NCBI RefSeq assembly: GCF_037023735.1
Contig: NZ_CP146069.1
Span: forward strand, 785,501 to 849,500
Source: Roseovarius sp. S88
GTDB lineage: Bacteria > Pseudomonadota > Alphaproteobacteria > Rhodobacterales > Rhodobacteraceae
DNA length: 64,000 bases
Direction: 5' to 3'
A program made the position numbers and the translations under genes. Under the pieces are notes generated by a model. That model was not told where the DNA came from, did not search any database, and was given only the letters and a program-made list of their open reading frames with translations. This document shows positions 1-8,317 of this stretch, one piece after another. The first letter of the stretch is position 1. Every line of letters begins with the position of its first letter.

Positions 1-365
1 GTGCGCGGGCGCTGCAGCGATTTCTCGGGATCGTCGAGCTGATCATAGGCCCAACCCCAAGACCAGACCCGGTCCACCCAGCCCTTGGTCATCGCAGGCA
101 TGCCCCACCAGAAGAGTGGGAAGACAAAACAAATCGCATCCGCCCGAGCGATGCGCGCCTGCTCTTTTTGCGCATCCTCAGGCGCAGTCTCGCCGTCATC
201 GGCCTCGATGTCGGCCATGGACCAACGGGGGTCGAACCCTTCTGCATGTAGATCCACCAGTTCGACAGAGTGCCCAGCGGCCTTGGCTCCTGACATGAAC
301 TGCGCCGCCACAGCAGCGCTAAACGACGCCGGGTTGGGATGGTCAAGAACAATCAGGACATGCAT
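1..365 (-). CDS. NAD(P)H dehydrogenase (quinone)-like flavodoxin-fold oxidoreductase, 3' end outside window
   Basis: The minus-strand reading begins MHVLIVLDHPNPASFSAA and continues open to the left edge, so the C-terminus is missing. The opening LIVLDHPNPASFS is the FMN-phosphate-binding start of the flavodoxin-like NAD(P)H:quinone oxidoreductase family (MdaB/KefF/NQO type). The segment AICFVFPLFWWGMPAMTKGWVDRV, at about residues 75-98, is the family's characteristic W-W-G-x-P-A core. Such cytosolic enzymes carry out two-electron reduction of quinones or nitro compounds with NAD(P)H. An ATG three codons upstream (374) is also in frame. Substrate cannot be inferred. Confidence 0.8.
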   Translation of the reverse strand, partial: MHVLIVLDHPNPASFSAAVAAQFMSGAKAAGHSVELVDLHAEGFDPRWSMADIEADDGETAPEDAQKEQARIARADAICFVFPLFWWGMPAMTKGWVDRVWSWGWAYDQLDDPEKSLQRPR

Positions 366-471
366 GGCGTACATCTTGCGCAGCTCACTCTGCTTGTGAA
401 GTGCTCGCAACGAAAAATTCTGGGTACGAATTGTTCTACAAAGCGTGCGCGGCAGCGGTGCGCACAAGAAG

Positions 472-548
472 TGGCGGACCGAGGAGGATTCGAACCCCCG
501 ACCCCCTGATTCGTAGTCAGGTACTCTATCCAGCTGAGCTATCGGTCC
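472..548 (-). tRNA. tRNA-Arg (anticodon ACG)
   Basis: On the minus strand the acceptor arms GGACCGA (548-542) and TCGGTCC (482-476) pair perfectly. They are followed by discriminator G and an encoded CCA (474-472). The anticodon stem CCTGA/TCAGG encloses the loop CTACGAA, giving anticodon ACG, which reads CGN arginine codons after A34-to-I editing. D-arm and TTCGAAT T-loop are present. Length with CCA is 77 nt. Confidence 0.97.
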
Positions 549-559
549 GTCGGATCAGG

Positions 560-588
560 CATCTAGACCCTCGTGCCGGGCAATGCAA
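560..588 (-). promoter_or_regulatory. Sigma70-type promoter of tRNA-Arg
   Basis: Reading the minus strand, TTGCAT (588-583) and TAGATG (565-560) are separated by exactly 17 bp and lie just upstream of the mature tRNA 5' end at 548. The tRNA-Thr gene at 57.1 kb has the same arrangement. Assignment is by pattern only. Confidence 0.55.
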
Positions 589-605
589 GAGGGTTTGGGA
601 AAATC

Positions 606-2000
606 TTAGGCGGCAGAGACTTCGCCGCGCGGCATAGAGATGCGGAAGGTTGTTCCGGTCTCGTCGCTGAGTTCCAAGTCCAGGGTGCCGCCGTGACCAC
701 GGATAAGTTCTGCGGCAATCGACAAGCCCAGCCCTGTGCCGCCTTTTGTGGCGCCGCCTTGGAAGGGTTGAAAGAGGTGTTCTTTGGCTTTGGCGGGCAG
801 GCCGGGGCCAGTGTCGGACACACAGATTTCCCAACTTTCAGGAGTCTCTTCTGCAGAGATAACAATCTCGCCCGGGCTTCCCGTGTTTACAATCGCCTGG
901 CGCGCATTGCGCACGAGATTGGATATGACGCGATAGATCTGCTCAGAGTCGCCGCGAAGTTCAAGCGTTGCTGGGATATCCTCACCAAAACTGACATCCG
1001 CGTCTCCCACCGCCAGACGTTCGCTTTCGATCACGTCTGAGACAATATCGATCAACATGAATCGGCTGAGCGTCGGGGCCTGTTCCTCGGCCTTGCCATA
1101 GGCCAGGGTGGATTCGCAGAGATGCACAGCGCGCGTGATCGAATTGACCAGCTTGGGGGCCATGCGTTTGACGGCGGGGTCTTCGCTCATCTCGATGCGA
1201 TCGGTAAAGAGCTGCGCCGAGGTGAGGATGTTGCGCAGATCGTGACTGATCTTGGCCACGGCTCCGCCCAACTGCGCCAGGCGCTCACGCTGCTTGAGCG
1301 AAGCGGTCAGCTGTTGCTGCATGGATTTCAGCGCCTCTTCCGCCTGAAGTATCTCGGTGGTGGTCGAGGACGGCTCAATGATGCGACGCGCATCATCCGG
1401 TGCTTCAGCATAAACCTTCATATGGCCCACAACCCGACGGATCGGTTTGACCAGGAAGCCGCGCACAGCCAGAAAGAGCAGGGCAGCCGTCACGACAGAG
1501 ATGACCGCAGAGAGTACAAGGATGCGCAGACCATAGTCCAGCATTGCCGCCCGGAGTGGCGCGCTATCGACCGTGACCTCAATCAGCAGGCCACCCATAT
1601 TGGACGGCTCACCAATCACACGAATAATCTCATCATCGGGTTGCATCAGGAAGCGCAGAGAATCCTGGATAAGTGTTATGGGTGTCGGGTCTCGCAAGTC
1701 GTACGTCTCTGAGATCGCAGAGGGCAAGGGCGCGGACAGCACGAGTTGGCGCGCCTCATCGCGACGCAGAACGACGTTGTAAACACCTGCATTGAAAAGA
1801 AGCTCTTCCTGAAGATCGGCTGAGATCTGATCATCGGCCAGAAGCGCCAGCGAGGCAATTTGTGCGCGATCCAGTCGGTCCATCAGGAATTCCTGCCGGA
1901 AGCGTGCAATAGAGGGAACAAAAATCAGGATTTCTGCCAGCATCACAAAGATGACTGTCAGGATAAGAAATCGTCCTGAAAGTGATCTGAGAAACTGCAT
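606..2000 (-). CDS. Membrane sensor histidine kinase (HAMP, HisKA, HATPase)
   Basis: This 464-aa protein has an N-terminal membrane segment (about 11-28), a periplasmic sensor region and a second membrane segment (about 160-180). A HAMP linker follows, then a dimerisation/phosphoacceptor helix with SHDLRN (His near 253). The ATPase domain has an N box (NLVRNARQAI, near 365), G1 (DTGPGLP, near 400) and G2 (GGTGLGLS, near 422). It should autophosphorylate on histidine in response to an unknown envelope signal. It lies 18 bp downstream of the flavoprotein gene on the same strand and is probably co-transcribed with it. No response regulator is next to it, which is unusual. The start at 2000 gives a good membrane anchor with no room for a longer form. 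Confidence 0.9.
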   Translation of the reverse strand: MQFLRSLSGRFLILTVIFVMLAEILIFVPSIARFRQEFLMDRLDRAQIASLALLADDQISADLQEELLFNAGVYNVVLRRDEARQLVLSAPLPSAISETYDLRDPTPITLIQDSLRFLMQPDDEIIRVIGEPSNMGGLLIEVTVDSAPLRAAMLDYGLRILVLSAVISVVTAALLFLAVRGFLVKPIRRVVGHMKVYAEAPDDARRIIEPSSTTTEILQAEEALKSMQQQLTASLKQRERLAQLGGAVAKISHDLRNILTSAQLFTDRIEMSEDPAVKRMAPKLVNSITRAVHLCESTLAYGKAEEQAPTLSRFMLIDIVSDVIESERLAVGDADVSFGEDIPATLELRGDSEQIYRVISNLVRNARQAIVNTGSPGEIVISAEETPESWEICVSDTGPGLPAKAKEHLFQPFQGGATKGGTGLGLSIAAELIRGHGGTLDLELSDETGTTFRISMPRGEVSAA

Positions 2001-2018
2001 CTTGTTCTCGCTGCTAAC

Positions 2019-3437
2019 TCAGGGCAGCCAGCGCTGTACAAATCGCACAACGCGTTTGACCCCGGAACTTTTGAAAAGACGCGGCGAGAAATAGGCCCCG
2101 GCCGCGCGTTTGTTGATCTCGCCCAACGTCGGGTAAGGCGCGACCATGGCTGCAATCTGCTTCATTTTCATTTTGTTGGCCAGAGCCAGCGCCCAAAACC
2201 CGATCAATTCTCCTGCCTGTGCGCCTGCGATGGAGGCACCGACCGGACGACCTTTGACAACCATCAGCTTGATCAGGCCGTCGGTCTTGCGCTCGGCGAT
2301 GGCACGGTCATTGCCGGAGTAGGGGAAGCGCACGACTTCAAGCGCATCGCCATGCGTCTCTCGGGCCTGTGCTTCGGTTAAACCCACCTGCGCCAGTTCC
2401 GGATCAGTGTATGTGGCCCATGGAATATGGTCATGGTTGGCTTTGGCAGGCAGCCCGAAAAGTGCAGAGCGGATGATGATCCCTGCGTGATATCCCGCCA
2501 CATGGGTGAATTGCAGACCGCCCGCCACATCACCGATGGCATACACCTTTGAATTGGTGGTCTTGAGCGCGGCGTCCACCTTGATGCCTGCGCGCGTGGT
2601 TTCAATGCCTGCGGCCTCAAGATTGAGGCGGTCTGTATTGGCCTTGCGCCCCACGGCCATCAATAGATGTGTGCCTTTGAAGACGCGGCCATCCTTGGTT
2701 TCGATTTCAATCGCGCCCGCCTTGCCACGGACTTCGCTTGCCATGGCGTCTTCGGCGACCTCGACGCCCTCAGCGCGCACCCGGTCCAACACAACCGCAG
2801 CCATTTCCGGGTCGTCCTTGCCAAGTGCCTTCATGCCCTCAATAACCGTCACCTTGCTGCCCAGCCGGACATGCGCCTGCGCCATTTCCATGCCAATGGG
2901 GCCACCGCCCACGATGAGCAGATGCTTGGGCTGTTCACGCAGCTCAAAAAGAGTCTCGTTGGTTTCATAGGGCACGGTGTCGAGGCCCGGGATGGGCGGC
3001 ACAAAGGGCGATGAGCCTGTAGAGATGATGATGCGGCGGGCGGTTATGGTGTGCTCCCCGGCTCGCACCTCGGTGGGTGAGATGAATTCGCCGAATTCCT
3101 GGATAACTTGCACGCCAAGCCCTTCGAACCGCTCCACGCTGTCATGCGGTTCAATCGTGGCGATAACATCAGCCACATGATCTTTGGCTGCGGCATAGTC
3201 CACCTTGGGTTTCTGATCGGCGACACCGTAAGCGCTGGCATGTCCTTGTGCATAGGCTGCCTTGCCTGAGGCGATAAGCGCCTTAGACGGCACGCAGCCA
3301 AAGTTCAGGCAATCTCCGCCCATCTTGTGACCTTCCAAAAGGATCACCGAGGCGCCCATCTGCACGGCACCGGCTGCAACAGACAGCCCACCAGAGCCGG
3401 CGCCGATGACCAGCAAATCCGCTTTCAATTGTGTCAT
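2019..3437 (-). CDS. Mercuric reductase-like / dihydrolipoamide dehydrogenase-family flavoprotein
   Basis: The 472-aa protein is a class I pyridine-nucleotide disulfide oxidoreductase. It has an FAD-binding GAGSGG near residue 12, the redox-active pair in GGDCLNFGCVPSK near 42-47, an NAD(P)-binding GGGPIG near 180 and a second FAD motif (YAIGDVAGG) near 300. It lacks an N-terminal HMA domain. The C-terminus also lacks the vicinal cysteines of true MerA and the HPTxSE motif of lipoamide dehydrogenase (it has YPTLGEINKRAAGAYF instead). It therefore belongs to the MerA-like group of unknown substrate that is often encoded beside TVP38/DedA-like proteins. It starts three bases after the TVP38-type gene ends, consistent with one transcript. 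Confidence 0.85.
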   Translation of the reverse strand: MTQLKADLLVIGAGSGGLSVAAGAVQMGASVILLEGHKMGGDCLNFGCVPSKALIASGKAAYAQGHASAYGVADQKPKVDYAAAKDHVADVIATIEPHDSVERFEGLGVQVIQEFGEFISPTEVRAGEHTITARRIIISTGSSPFVPPIPGLDTVPYETNETLFELREQPKHLLIVGGGPIGMEMAQAHVRLGSKVTVIEGMKALGKDDPEMAAVVLDRVRAEGVEVAEDAMASEVRGKAGAIEIETKDGRVFKGTHLLMAVGRKANTDRLNLEAAGIETTRAGIKVDAALKTTNSKVYAIGDVAGGLQFTHVAGYHAGIIIRSALFGLPAKANHDHIPWATYTDPELAQVGLTEAQARETHGDALEVVRFPYSGNDRAIAERKTDGLIKLMVVKGRPVGASIAGAQAGELIGFWALALANKMKMKQIAAMVAPYPTLGEINKRAAGAYFSPRLFKSSGVKRVVRFVQRWLP

Positions 3438-3440
3438 GGA

Positions 3441-4211
3441 TCAGATGTCCTTTTTGCCGCGGATCGTTTTGATCACGATGGGCATGGCGGCCAGGGCACA
3501 CAAGCCCAGAATGGGGCCGATAACCTGTGGTTCCCACAACAGTGACAGATCAGGACGTTCGCCGCGGTCAAAGACCTCACCTAGACCAACGCCAATCCAG
3601 GTAAACACCAGTGCGCCCGGAATGATGCCGACAAATGTGGTCCAGGCAAAGTTGATGAACCGCACGCCGACAAGAGCCGGCAGCAGGTTTGCGACGAAGA
3701 AAGGCACCACAGGCACAAGGCGCATGAGGAACAAGACGCTGATCTCATGCTCGCGCAGGCCGTCTTTGATTTTCTTCAGGGAGCCTTCTGAGGCGTCCAT
3801 TTTGGCGGCCAGAGCTTTTCCAAGGCCCCAGCGTGCCGCGAGAAAGATAGCAATCGCTCCCAAAGTGGCTGCGGTGACGTTGAAAGCCGCACCCAGACCA
3901 AAACCAAAGAGGAAGCCACCAGTGACCGAAGCCACAGCTGCCCCGGGCAATGAGAAGGCCACGATCGTGAAATAGATAGCAATGAATGCCAATGCCATAA
4001 GCGCAAAGTGGCTATCCCGGAAGGCCAGAAGCTGTTCGCGGTTTTCATTCAGCGTGTCGAAGGACAGGTAGTCACCCAAAGTGAAATACCCCACGATCGC
4101 TGCAACCAAGATGGCGGCGAGGGGGGCGTGACGAAGGATGGAGGGCTTGCTGCCCTGGTTTACATTTTCCATGTCGCTGTCCGATGCTTTCCCGTTGCGG
4201 TGGCTTGCCAT
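3441..4211 (-). CDS. TVP38/TMEM64 family membrane protein
   Basis: This 256-aa integral membrane protein has a hydrophilic N-terminal tail (about 1-25) and then several hydrophobic helices. The conserved VTT/SNARE-associated core is visible at about 75-125, with SLPGAAVASVTGGFLFG and a further glycine-rich segment. A C-terminal hydrophobic pair follows. The family is related to DedA proteins, now linked to lipid scrambling or transport, but the bacterial members' substrate is not settled. It is the first gene of a minus-strand unit with the MerA-like flavoprotein (3-bp gap) and the histidine kinase. A shorter start at the internal MENVNQG methionine (4170) is possible. Confidence 0.85.
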   Translation of the reverse strand: MASHRNGKASDSDMENVNQGSKPSILRHAPLAAILVAAIVGYFTLGDYLSFDTLNENREQLLAFRDSHFALMALAFIAIYFTIVAFSLPGAAVASVTGGFLFGFGLGAAFNVTAATLGAIAIFLAARWGLGKALAAKMDASEGSLKKIKDGLREHEISVLFLMRLVPVVPFFVANLLPALVGVRFINFAWTTFVGIIPGALVFTWIGVGLGEVFDRGERPDLSLLWEPQVIGPILGLCALAAMPIVIKTIRGKKDI

Positions 4212-4365
4212 GTAAATGCGTCTCGATCCAGTCTGGAGCTATAGCGCTCACGCGGGGGTGATCATGGGTGATGGAAACACCCCCATTATGACGCCTATTC
4301 TTGCAGGAATGAAACATTGGCAGGAAATTTCATTGGTTTTTTGTTGCAGAAGGGTCAGCTTGGGT

Positions 4366-4394
4366 TTGACTTCGCAAAAACCGCCCCCTATAGA
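4366..4394 (+). promoter_or_regulatory. Sigma70 promoter for rpmH-rnpA-yidD
   Basis: TTGACT (4366-4371) and TATAGA (4389-4394) are separated by exactly 17 bp and lie about 70 bp upstream of the rpmH start. Both hexamers are close to consensus, as expected for a strongly expressed ribosomal protein gene. The 254-bp gap to the divergent TVP38-type gene holds nothing else I can name. Confidence 0.75.
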
Positions 4395-4465
4395 CCGGGC
4401 TTCACGACGTATTCCGGGTGCTGTGCGATTCATATGCCACACCCCATTGATCGGAGATCGGAGCG

Positions 4466-4600
4466 ATGAAACGCACCTATCAACCCTCGAACCTGGTGCG
4501 CAAACGCCGTCATGGCTTTCGCGCGCGCATGGCCACTAAGGCTGGCCGCAAAATCCTGAATGCGCGCCGCGCACGTGGCCGCAAGAGCCTGAGCGCGTAA
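4466..4600 (+). CDS. rpmH: 50S ribosomal protein L34
   Basis: The 44-aa product [19 protein letters not shown]... is an unmistakable bL34, with the invariant KRTYQPS start and the arginine/lysine-rich body ending in [12 protein letters not shown] (4454-4462 region) precedes the ATG. It is the first gene of the conserved rpmH-rnpA-yidD cluster. L34 lies on the large-subunit surface in contact with 23S rRNA. Confidence 0.98.
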
Positions 4601-4626
4601 CTCCGCGCCAGACTGGACAAACGGAT

Positions 4627-5025
4627 ATGACACCGCCGGAGGCCCCTGCTGCACAAGCCGGGAACACGCCACCGGCGGTGTCCGTTTGTCTGGAGGTTCT
4701 GAAGAAACGCAGTGATTTTCTGGCGGCGGCACGCGCACGCCGGCAAGGGACCAAGGGCATGATGGTGCAGGCGCGCCATCGGGGCGATGACAGCGACACG
4801 ATACGTGTTGGGTTTACCTGTTCCAAGAAAGTGGGCAACGCGGTGATGCGCAACCGCGCAAAGCGACGTTTGAGGAACGTGGCACGTCAGGTTTTGTCGC
4901 ATGAGGGCCGTGCCGGATGGGATTACGTCCTTATTGGGCGGGCAGACGCCACGATTGATCGTGACTTTGCTGCGCTCAAAACCGATCTCAGTTCCGCATT
5001 GAAAAAACTGCACAGCGCATCATGA
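4627..5025 (+). CDS. rnpA: Ribonuclease P protein component
   Basis: This 132-aa basic protein assists the RNase P RNA in maturing tRNA 5' ends. [17 protein letters not shown] (about 22-38) is the family's first helix. The hallmark RNR motif is [20 protein letters not shown], at about 61-80. An N-terminal proline-rich extension of about 20 residues is common in alphaproteobacteria. It follows rpmH by 26 bp and overlaps yidD by 4 bp (ATGA), so the three genes are translationally linked. Confidence 0.96.
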   Translation: MTPPEAPAAQAGNTPPAVSVCLEVLKKRSDFLAAARARRQGTKGMMVQARHRGDDSDTIRVGFTCSKKVGNAVMRNRAKRRLRNVARQVLSHEGRAGWDYVLIGRADATIDRDFAALKTDLSSALKKLHSAS

Positions 5026-5306
5026 GTCCGCTGGCGCATGTCTTTGCATTGCCGGTGAAAGCCTACCGGCTGCTCTTTTCACCCTGGGTCGGGCACAATT
5101 GCCGCTATCACCCGACCTGCAGCCAATATGCGCTCGAGGCATTGGCTACTCATGGCGGGTTGCGCGGCGGGTGGCTGGCGTTTCGGCGGGTCCTAAGGTG
5201 CCACCCCTGGGGCGCTAGCGGTCATGACCCGGTACCGGGTCAGGGCGCGGCGCAGGATCAGGCGCGGGAAAGCGGCTCGTCAAAGCCAGGTTCCAGTGAT
5301 CGGTGA
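5022..5306 (+). CDS. yidD: Membrane protein insertion efficiency factor YidD
   Basis: The 94-aa protein carries the DUF37/YidD signature: [20 protein letters not shown], then [10 protein letters not shown] and [17 protein letters not shown]. Conserved cysteines are within NCRYHPTCS and RCHPW. YidD is a small membrane-associated factor that helps YidC insert proteins. The start overlaps rnpA by ATGA. The C-terminal tail (about residues 75-94) goes beyond the conserved core, and its last 92 bp overlap the 3' end of the opposite-strand hydrolase. Confidence 0.95.
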   Translation: MSPLAHVFALPVKAYRLLFSPWVGHNCRYHPTCSQYALEALATHGGLRGGWLAFRRVLRCHPWGASGHDPVPGQGAAQDQARESGSSKPGSSDR

Positions 5307-6210
5307 TCCCGCGTGTTGGGATCACATTGCGATCAAGCTTGCCATCAAAGGTATGAAATAAATCCTCGTAAAAGCGCGGGGCCTCAAAATACCAGCGATG
5401 CGAAATGCCGGGGCTTGCACCAAACTGGGCGCGGTGATCGTCAAAATACTTGCCGCAATACAGGTTGACCGCTTTCTGAGAGCGGTCATCGGGCAACCCC
5501 ACGCGACCCAACCGCCGCGAGACACCGATACGCTTGGTCTCGGAAATGGAGAGAATGTCGTCAAACGGGCTGTAATATGTGGTCAGGCGTGTGCAGCGCC
5601 GAAAGAGCGAACTGGATTTCGGATTCCCGCGCGTCATGGATTTTGATGAAATGTCCGCCGCCACAAAAGCAATCTGGCTGACGGTCCAGCTTTGTTGTGC
5701 CGTGGCGTGGTCGTCATCGGCAAAATCAAATGCTTCGCGCACCAGAAAACATCCCATCGAATGAGCTAGCAAGTGAATGTTGTACCTGCAATCTGGCTCC
5801 TGAGCGCGTGCCACATGGGTGATGCCATCCTTAAAAAGCCGGTCTGCTGCCAGTCGCGCATCACGCCGGTCGGCATTGTATCCCAGAACCGAACCATCGC
5901 TGGGCCAATCAAAACTGACCACACAGCCGCGGAACCCATGCGCCTTCAGCCCATCGCGAATTTTGCGATGGCGTTCGAGCATGTCCCATTGGTCGGTGTT
6001 AAATCCATGCACGAAGAAAACGATGTTGCCCTTGTCGAGCTCGGTTGCCCCGGCCTCGTTCTGAACGGCCTTGAAAAAGGCAGTGCGGGGGATTTCGTGA
6101 CTGCGCTTGGCGCGACGTACATTGCCGGGCACAGCGAGGTATTTGGCGCCACCCAGAGAGTTGGAATAGCCATCGCCAGAACGGCCGCGAACGGAAAAGA
6201 AATAGTCCAT
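5215..6210 (-). CDS. Alpha/beta hydrolase, DUF900 type
   Basis: From ATG 6210 the protein is 331 aa. This start has an AAGGA ribosome site 7-8 bases upstream. The frame stays open much further upstream, but that part runs antisense to the sulfotransferase and is rejected. The sequence [15 protein letters not shown] (near 65) is the DUF900 oxyanion region. [11 protein letters not shown] (near 150) carries the nucleophile serine in the family's A-H-S-M-G elbow. The catalytic Asp/His lie in the C-terminal half, probably within [13 protein letters not shown]. No signal peptide is evident and the substrate is unknown. It is divergent from the sulfotransferase and converges with yidD, overlapping it by 92 bp. 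Confidence 0.8.
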   Translation of the reverse strand: MDYFFSVRGRSGDGYSNSLGGAKYLAVPGNVRRAKRSHEIPRTAFFKAVQNEAGATELDKGNIVFFVHGFNTDQWDMLERHRKIRDGLKAHGFRGCVVSFDWPSDGSVLGYNADRRDARLAADRLFKDGITHVARAQEPDCRYNIHLLAHSMGCFLVREAFDFADDDHATAQQSWTVSQIAFVAADISSKSMTRGNPKSSSLFRRCTRLTTYYSPFDDILSISETKRIGVSRRLGRVGLPDDRSQKAVNLYCGKYFDDHRAQFGASPGISHRWYFEAPRFYEDLFHTFDGKLDRNVIPTRGITDHWNLALTSRFPAPDPAPRPDPVPGHDR

Positions 6211-6280
6211 GAAAAGGTCCTTTTGCACAAATAATTTAATGATCTGCATTGTCAGGTCGCGAGAAAACCGGCCCTTGCAG

Positions 6281-6346
6281 CGTTCGAATTTGAACGAGAC
6301 CATTTTCTTTCCAAAGAAAATGGGTAAGAAAATTTGTAATTTTCTT
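6281..6346. repeat. Three stacked palindromes at the start of the sulfotransferase gene
   Basis: Three inverted repeats follow each other. The first, 6281-6296, has arms CGTTC/GAACG with extra AA/TT pairing inside. The second, 6300-6323, has 11-bp perfect arms CCATTTTCTTT and AAAGAAAATGG around a 2-nt centre. The third, 6326-6346, has 9-bp perfect arms AAGAAAATT and AATTTTCTT around TGT. The second contains the most upstream plausible ATG of the sulfotransferase (6320). They could be operators in the divergent promoter region or RNA hairpins masking translation. Confidence 0.7.
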
Positions 6347-7252
6347 GGTTCGCTGTGGGGAGAGATTTTGCAAAGACCTACCGATATCGGCGGGATGATG
6401 CGCGCTCTGGATGGATTTATGACCTCGGATGGCAAGGCCAAGGGGTTGGCGGAACCCGTGTGTCCGACGGATGTGTTCATCTCGCCATTTGCCAAATGCG
6501 GCACCACCTGGATGCAACAGATCGTGCATGGGCTGCGCACCGGCGGTGATATGAGCTTTGACGAGATCACCGCTGTGACACCCTGGATCGAGATGGCGCA
6601 TGATCTGGGGCTGCCGCTTGAGCCGCAACCCGGTGCCTTCCGTGCGTTCAAAAGCCACCAGAGTTGGGATGAGATTCCCAAGGGCGGGCGTTACATTGTT
6701 GTGCTTCGCGATCCGGTGGATGCCATGGTGTCGCTCTTTCGGTTTTTTGAAGGGTGGTTTTTCGAGACAGGTTCTGTGTCGATGGAGGAGTTTGCACAGT
6801 ATGTCCTGAATGAACGGGATGGGCGCGATTACTGGTCTCACCTGGCCTCGTGGTGGGACGTGCGAGACCGAGACGATGTGCTGGTGCTAAGCTACGAGTC
6901 TATGAAGCACGACTTGCATGCTGCTGTGACGCAGGTTGCGGATTTTCTTCGCATTGAGGATCCGGTGATCCGGGGCATCGCTGAGGCGCAGGCCCAGTTT
7001 GCGTTTATGAAAGCACATGAACGGCAATTTGACGACCACCTCACGCGTGCAGCACGCGATGCAGCCTGCGGGCTACCGCCAGGTAGCGTGGCCTCGAAGG
7101 TGAACAAGGGCGAGGCGGGCAGTGGCAAACCGCTTGTGAGCAATAACGTGCAGGCCGCGTTTGCAGCGAAATGGACTGAAACGATTGGCGCGCGGTTTGG
7201 ATTTGGGGAATATGCCGCATTGCGCGCAGCATTAGAGGGACAGCCGGGGTGA
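6320..7252 (+). CDS. Sulfotransferase domain protein
   Basis: From ATG 6320 the protein is 310 aa. An alternative start at 6398 would remove about 26 residues and escape the palindromes. SPFAKCGTTWMQQI (near 50) is the 5'-phosphosulfate-binding loop of PAPS-dependent sulfotransferases. IVVLRDPVDAMVSLF (near 130) is the 3'-phosphate-binding motif. The protein should transfer sulfate from PAPS to a hydroxyl or amine of an unidentified small molecule. Divergent from the DUF900-type hydrolase. The last codons (QPG, stop) are encoded by a REP-like palindrome at 7243-7264, so the C-terminus may have been reshaped by that element. Confidence 0.82.
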   Translation: MGKKICNFLGSLWGEILQRPTDIGGMMRALDGFMTSDGKAKGLAEPVCPTDVFISPFAKCGTTWMQQIVHGLRTGGDMSFDEITAVTPWIEMAHDLGLPLEPQPGAFRAFKSHQSWDEIPKGGRYIVVLRDPVDAMVSLFRFFEGWFFETGSVSMEEFAQYVLNERDGRDYWSHLASWWDVRDRDDVLVLSYESMKHDLHAAVTQVADFLRIEDPVIRGIAEAQAQFAFMKAHERQFDDHLTRAARDAACGLPPGSVASKVNKGEAGSGKPLVSNNVQAAFAAKWTETIGARFGFGEYAALRAALEGQPG

Positions 7253-7264
7253 ACCCCGGCCTAC
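7243..7264. repeat. REP-like palindrome between convergent genes
   Basis: GCCGGGGT-GA-ACCCCGGC followed by CTAC is one copy of the window-wide palindrome family. It spans the sulfotransferase stop codon (7250-7252) and reaches the last codon of the convergent agmatinase gene, so it may act as a bidirectional terminator or mRNA end-stabiliser. Confidence 0.75.
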
Positions 7265-8220
7265 CCGTTGCTTCCGGCGTGGAAGATGAACCCAAGCAAA
7301 TTCAAGAGCACTTGTGCCGCAAGGATCGATGTTGATCCAGTGGGATCGTAATCCGGGGCCACTTCCACCAGGTCAATGCCAACCACCTCATGTCGCTGCG
7401 CCACGTGCTGCAGGATTTCCAACACGTCGTAATAGAGAAACCCGCCATGGCTGGGTGTCCCGGTGCCGGGTGCGATAGAGGGGCAAAAGGCGTCGATGTC
7501 GATGGTGATGTAGACCCGCGCGCCATCTGGAATACGCTGGGCGGTGGCCTCGGGCCCCAGGGCACGCACCTGTCGCACCGAGAGGATGTCCGAGCCGCGC
7601 GCACGGGCGTCGTCATACCCTTCCTTGGCCGTAGAGCTGACATTGCGAATACCCAGCTGGGTGAGCCCGGTGACAAAAGGCTTTTCGGCGGCACGGCGCA
7701 TCGGGTTGCCATGGCCAAAGCGCACGCCGTGGCGCTCGTCCACGAAATCGAGATGTGCGTCGATCTGCAGGATGTGAATGTCGCCCTGATCGTCAAAGGC
7801 ATTCACACATGGAATGTTGATAGAGTGATCGCCGCCAATGGTGACGGGCAGGGCACCAGCGCGCAGGATCGCCCGGACGCCTGTTTCGATGTTGGCATGG
7901 CTGGTGGCCGTGTCGGTGTGTACAATGTCGGCGTCCCCGATATCCACAATCCGCACGTCGCCCGGCAAGTAGGTGGCGTCATCCTCATGGTCATAAGCCC
8001 CGGCATGACCGAAGGAAAAGAGGGTGGAGGCTTCGCGCACACCCCGTGGCCCAAACCGCGCGCCACTACGCCACTGTGTCCCGAAATCAAAGGGCGCACC
8101 AAGAATGGCGACATCGGCGTCTATGGCGCTCCAATCGGATATGTAGGGACGCTTTCCAAACGTCGGGATGCCAACAAAAGGCAGATCAAGCCTGCCGCTT
8201 TCATATCCGTGTGTGGTCAT
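7261..8220 (-). CDS. speB: Agmatinase-family ureohydrolase
   Basis: The 319-aa protein is a ureohydrolase with the binuclear manganese motifs GGDHSIN (near 127), DAHLDFVDE (near 152) and DIDAFCPSIAPGTGTP (near 240). Family members hydrolyse agmatine to putrescine plus urea, or act on guanidinobutyrate and related guanidines. The usual DxDxxDP signature reads DxDxxCP here. The two metal-binding aspartates remain, but the DP aspartate is Cys, so agmatine should not be assumed. It lies 134 bp downstream of a co-directional GntR regulator, which may control it. A direct repeat of CGGTCAC lies upstream. Confidence 0.8.
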   Translation of the reverse strand: MTTHGYESGRLDLPFVGIPTFGKRPYISDWSAIDADVAILGAPFDFGTQWRSGARFGPRGVREASTLFSFGHAGAYDHEDDATYLPGDVRIVDIGDADIVHTDTATSHANIETGVRAILRAGALPVTIGGDHSINIPCVNAFDDQGDIHILQIDAHLDFVDERHGVRFGHGNPMRRAAEKPFVTGLTQLGIRNVSSTAKEGYDDARARGSDILSVRQVRALGPEATAQRIPDGARVYITIDIDAFCPSIAPGTGTPSHGGFLYYDVLEILQHVAQRHEVVGIDLVEVAPDYDPTGSTSILAAQVLLNLLGFIFHAGSNG

Positions 8221-8317
8221 GTGCGTTTCCTGAAAATGTCACCAGGACGCTACCGCAGAGAGGACGGTTTGCAAAGATTAAGAGGCGAATTCTTGTTAAG
8301 ATCTTGAGCAAGGAAGC

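Noticed and set aside
2019..3437. True mercuric reductase
   Set aside because: No HMA domain, no C-terminal vicinal cysteines and no mer regulator or transporter nearby.
6211..6681. N-terminal extension of the DUF900-type hydrolase by about 157 codons
   Set aside because: It lies antisense to the sulfotransferase gene and has no conserved sequence; AAGGA before ATG 6210 marks the start.
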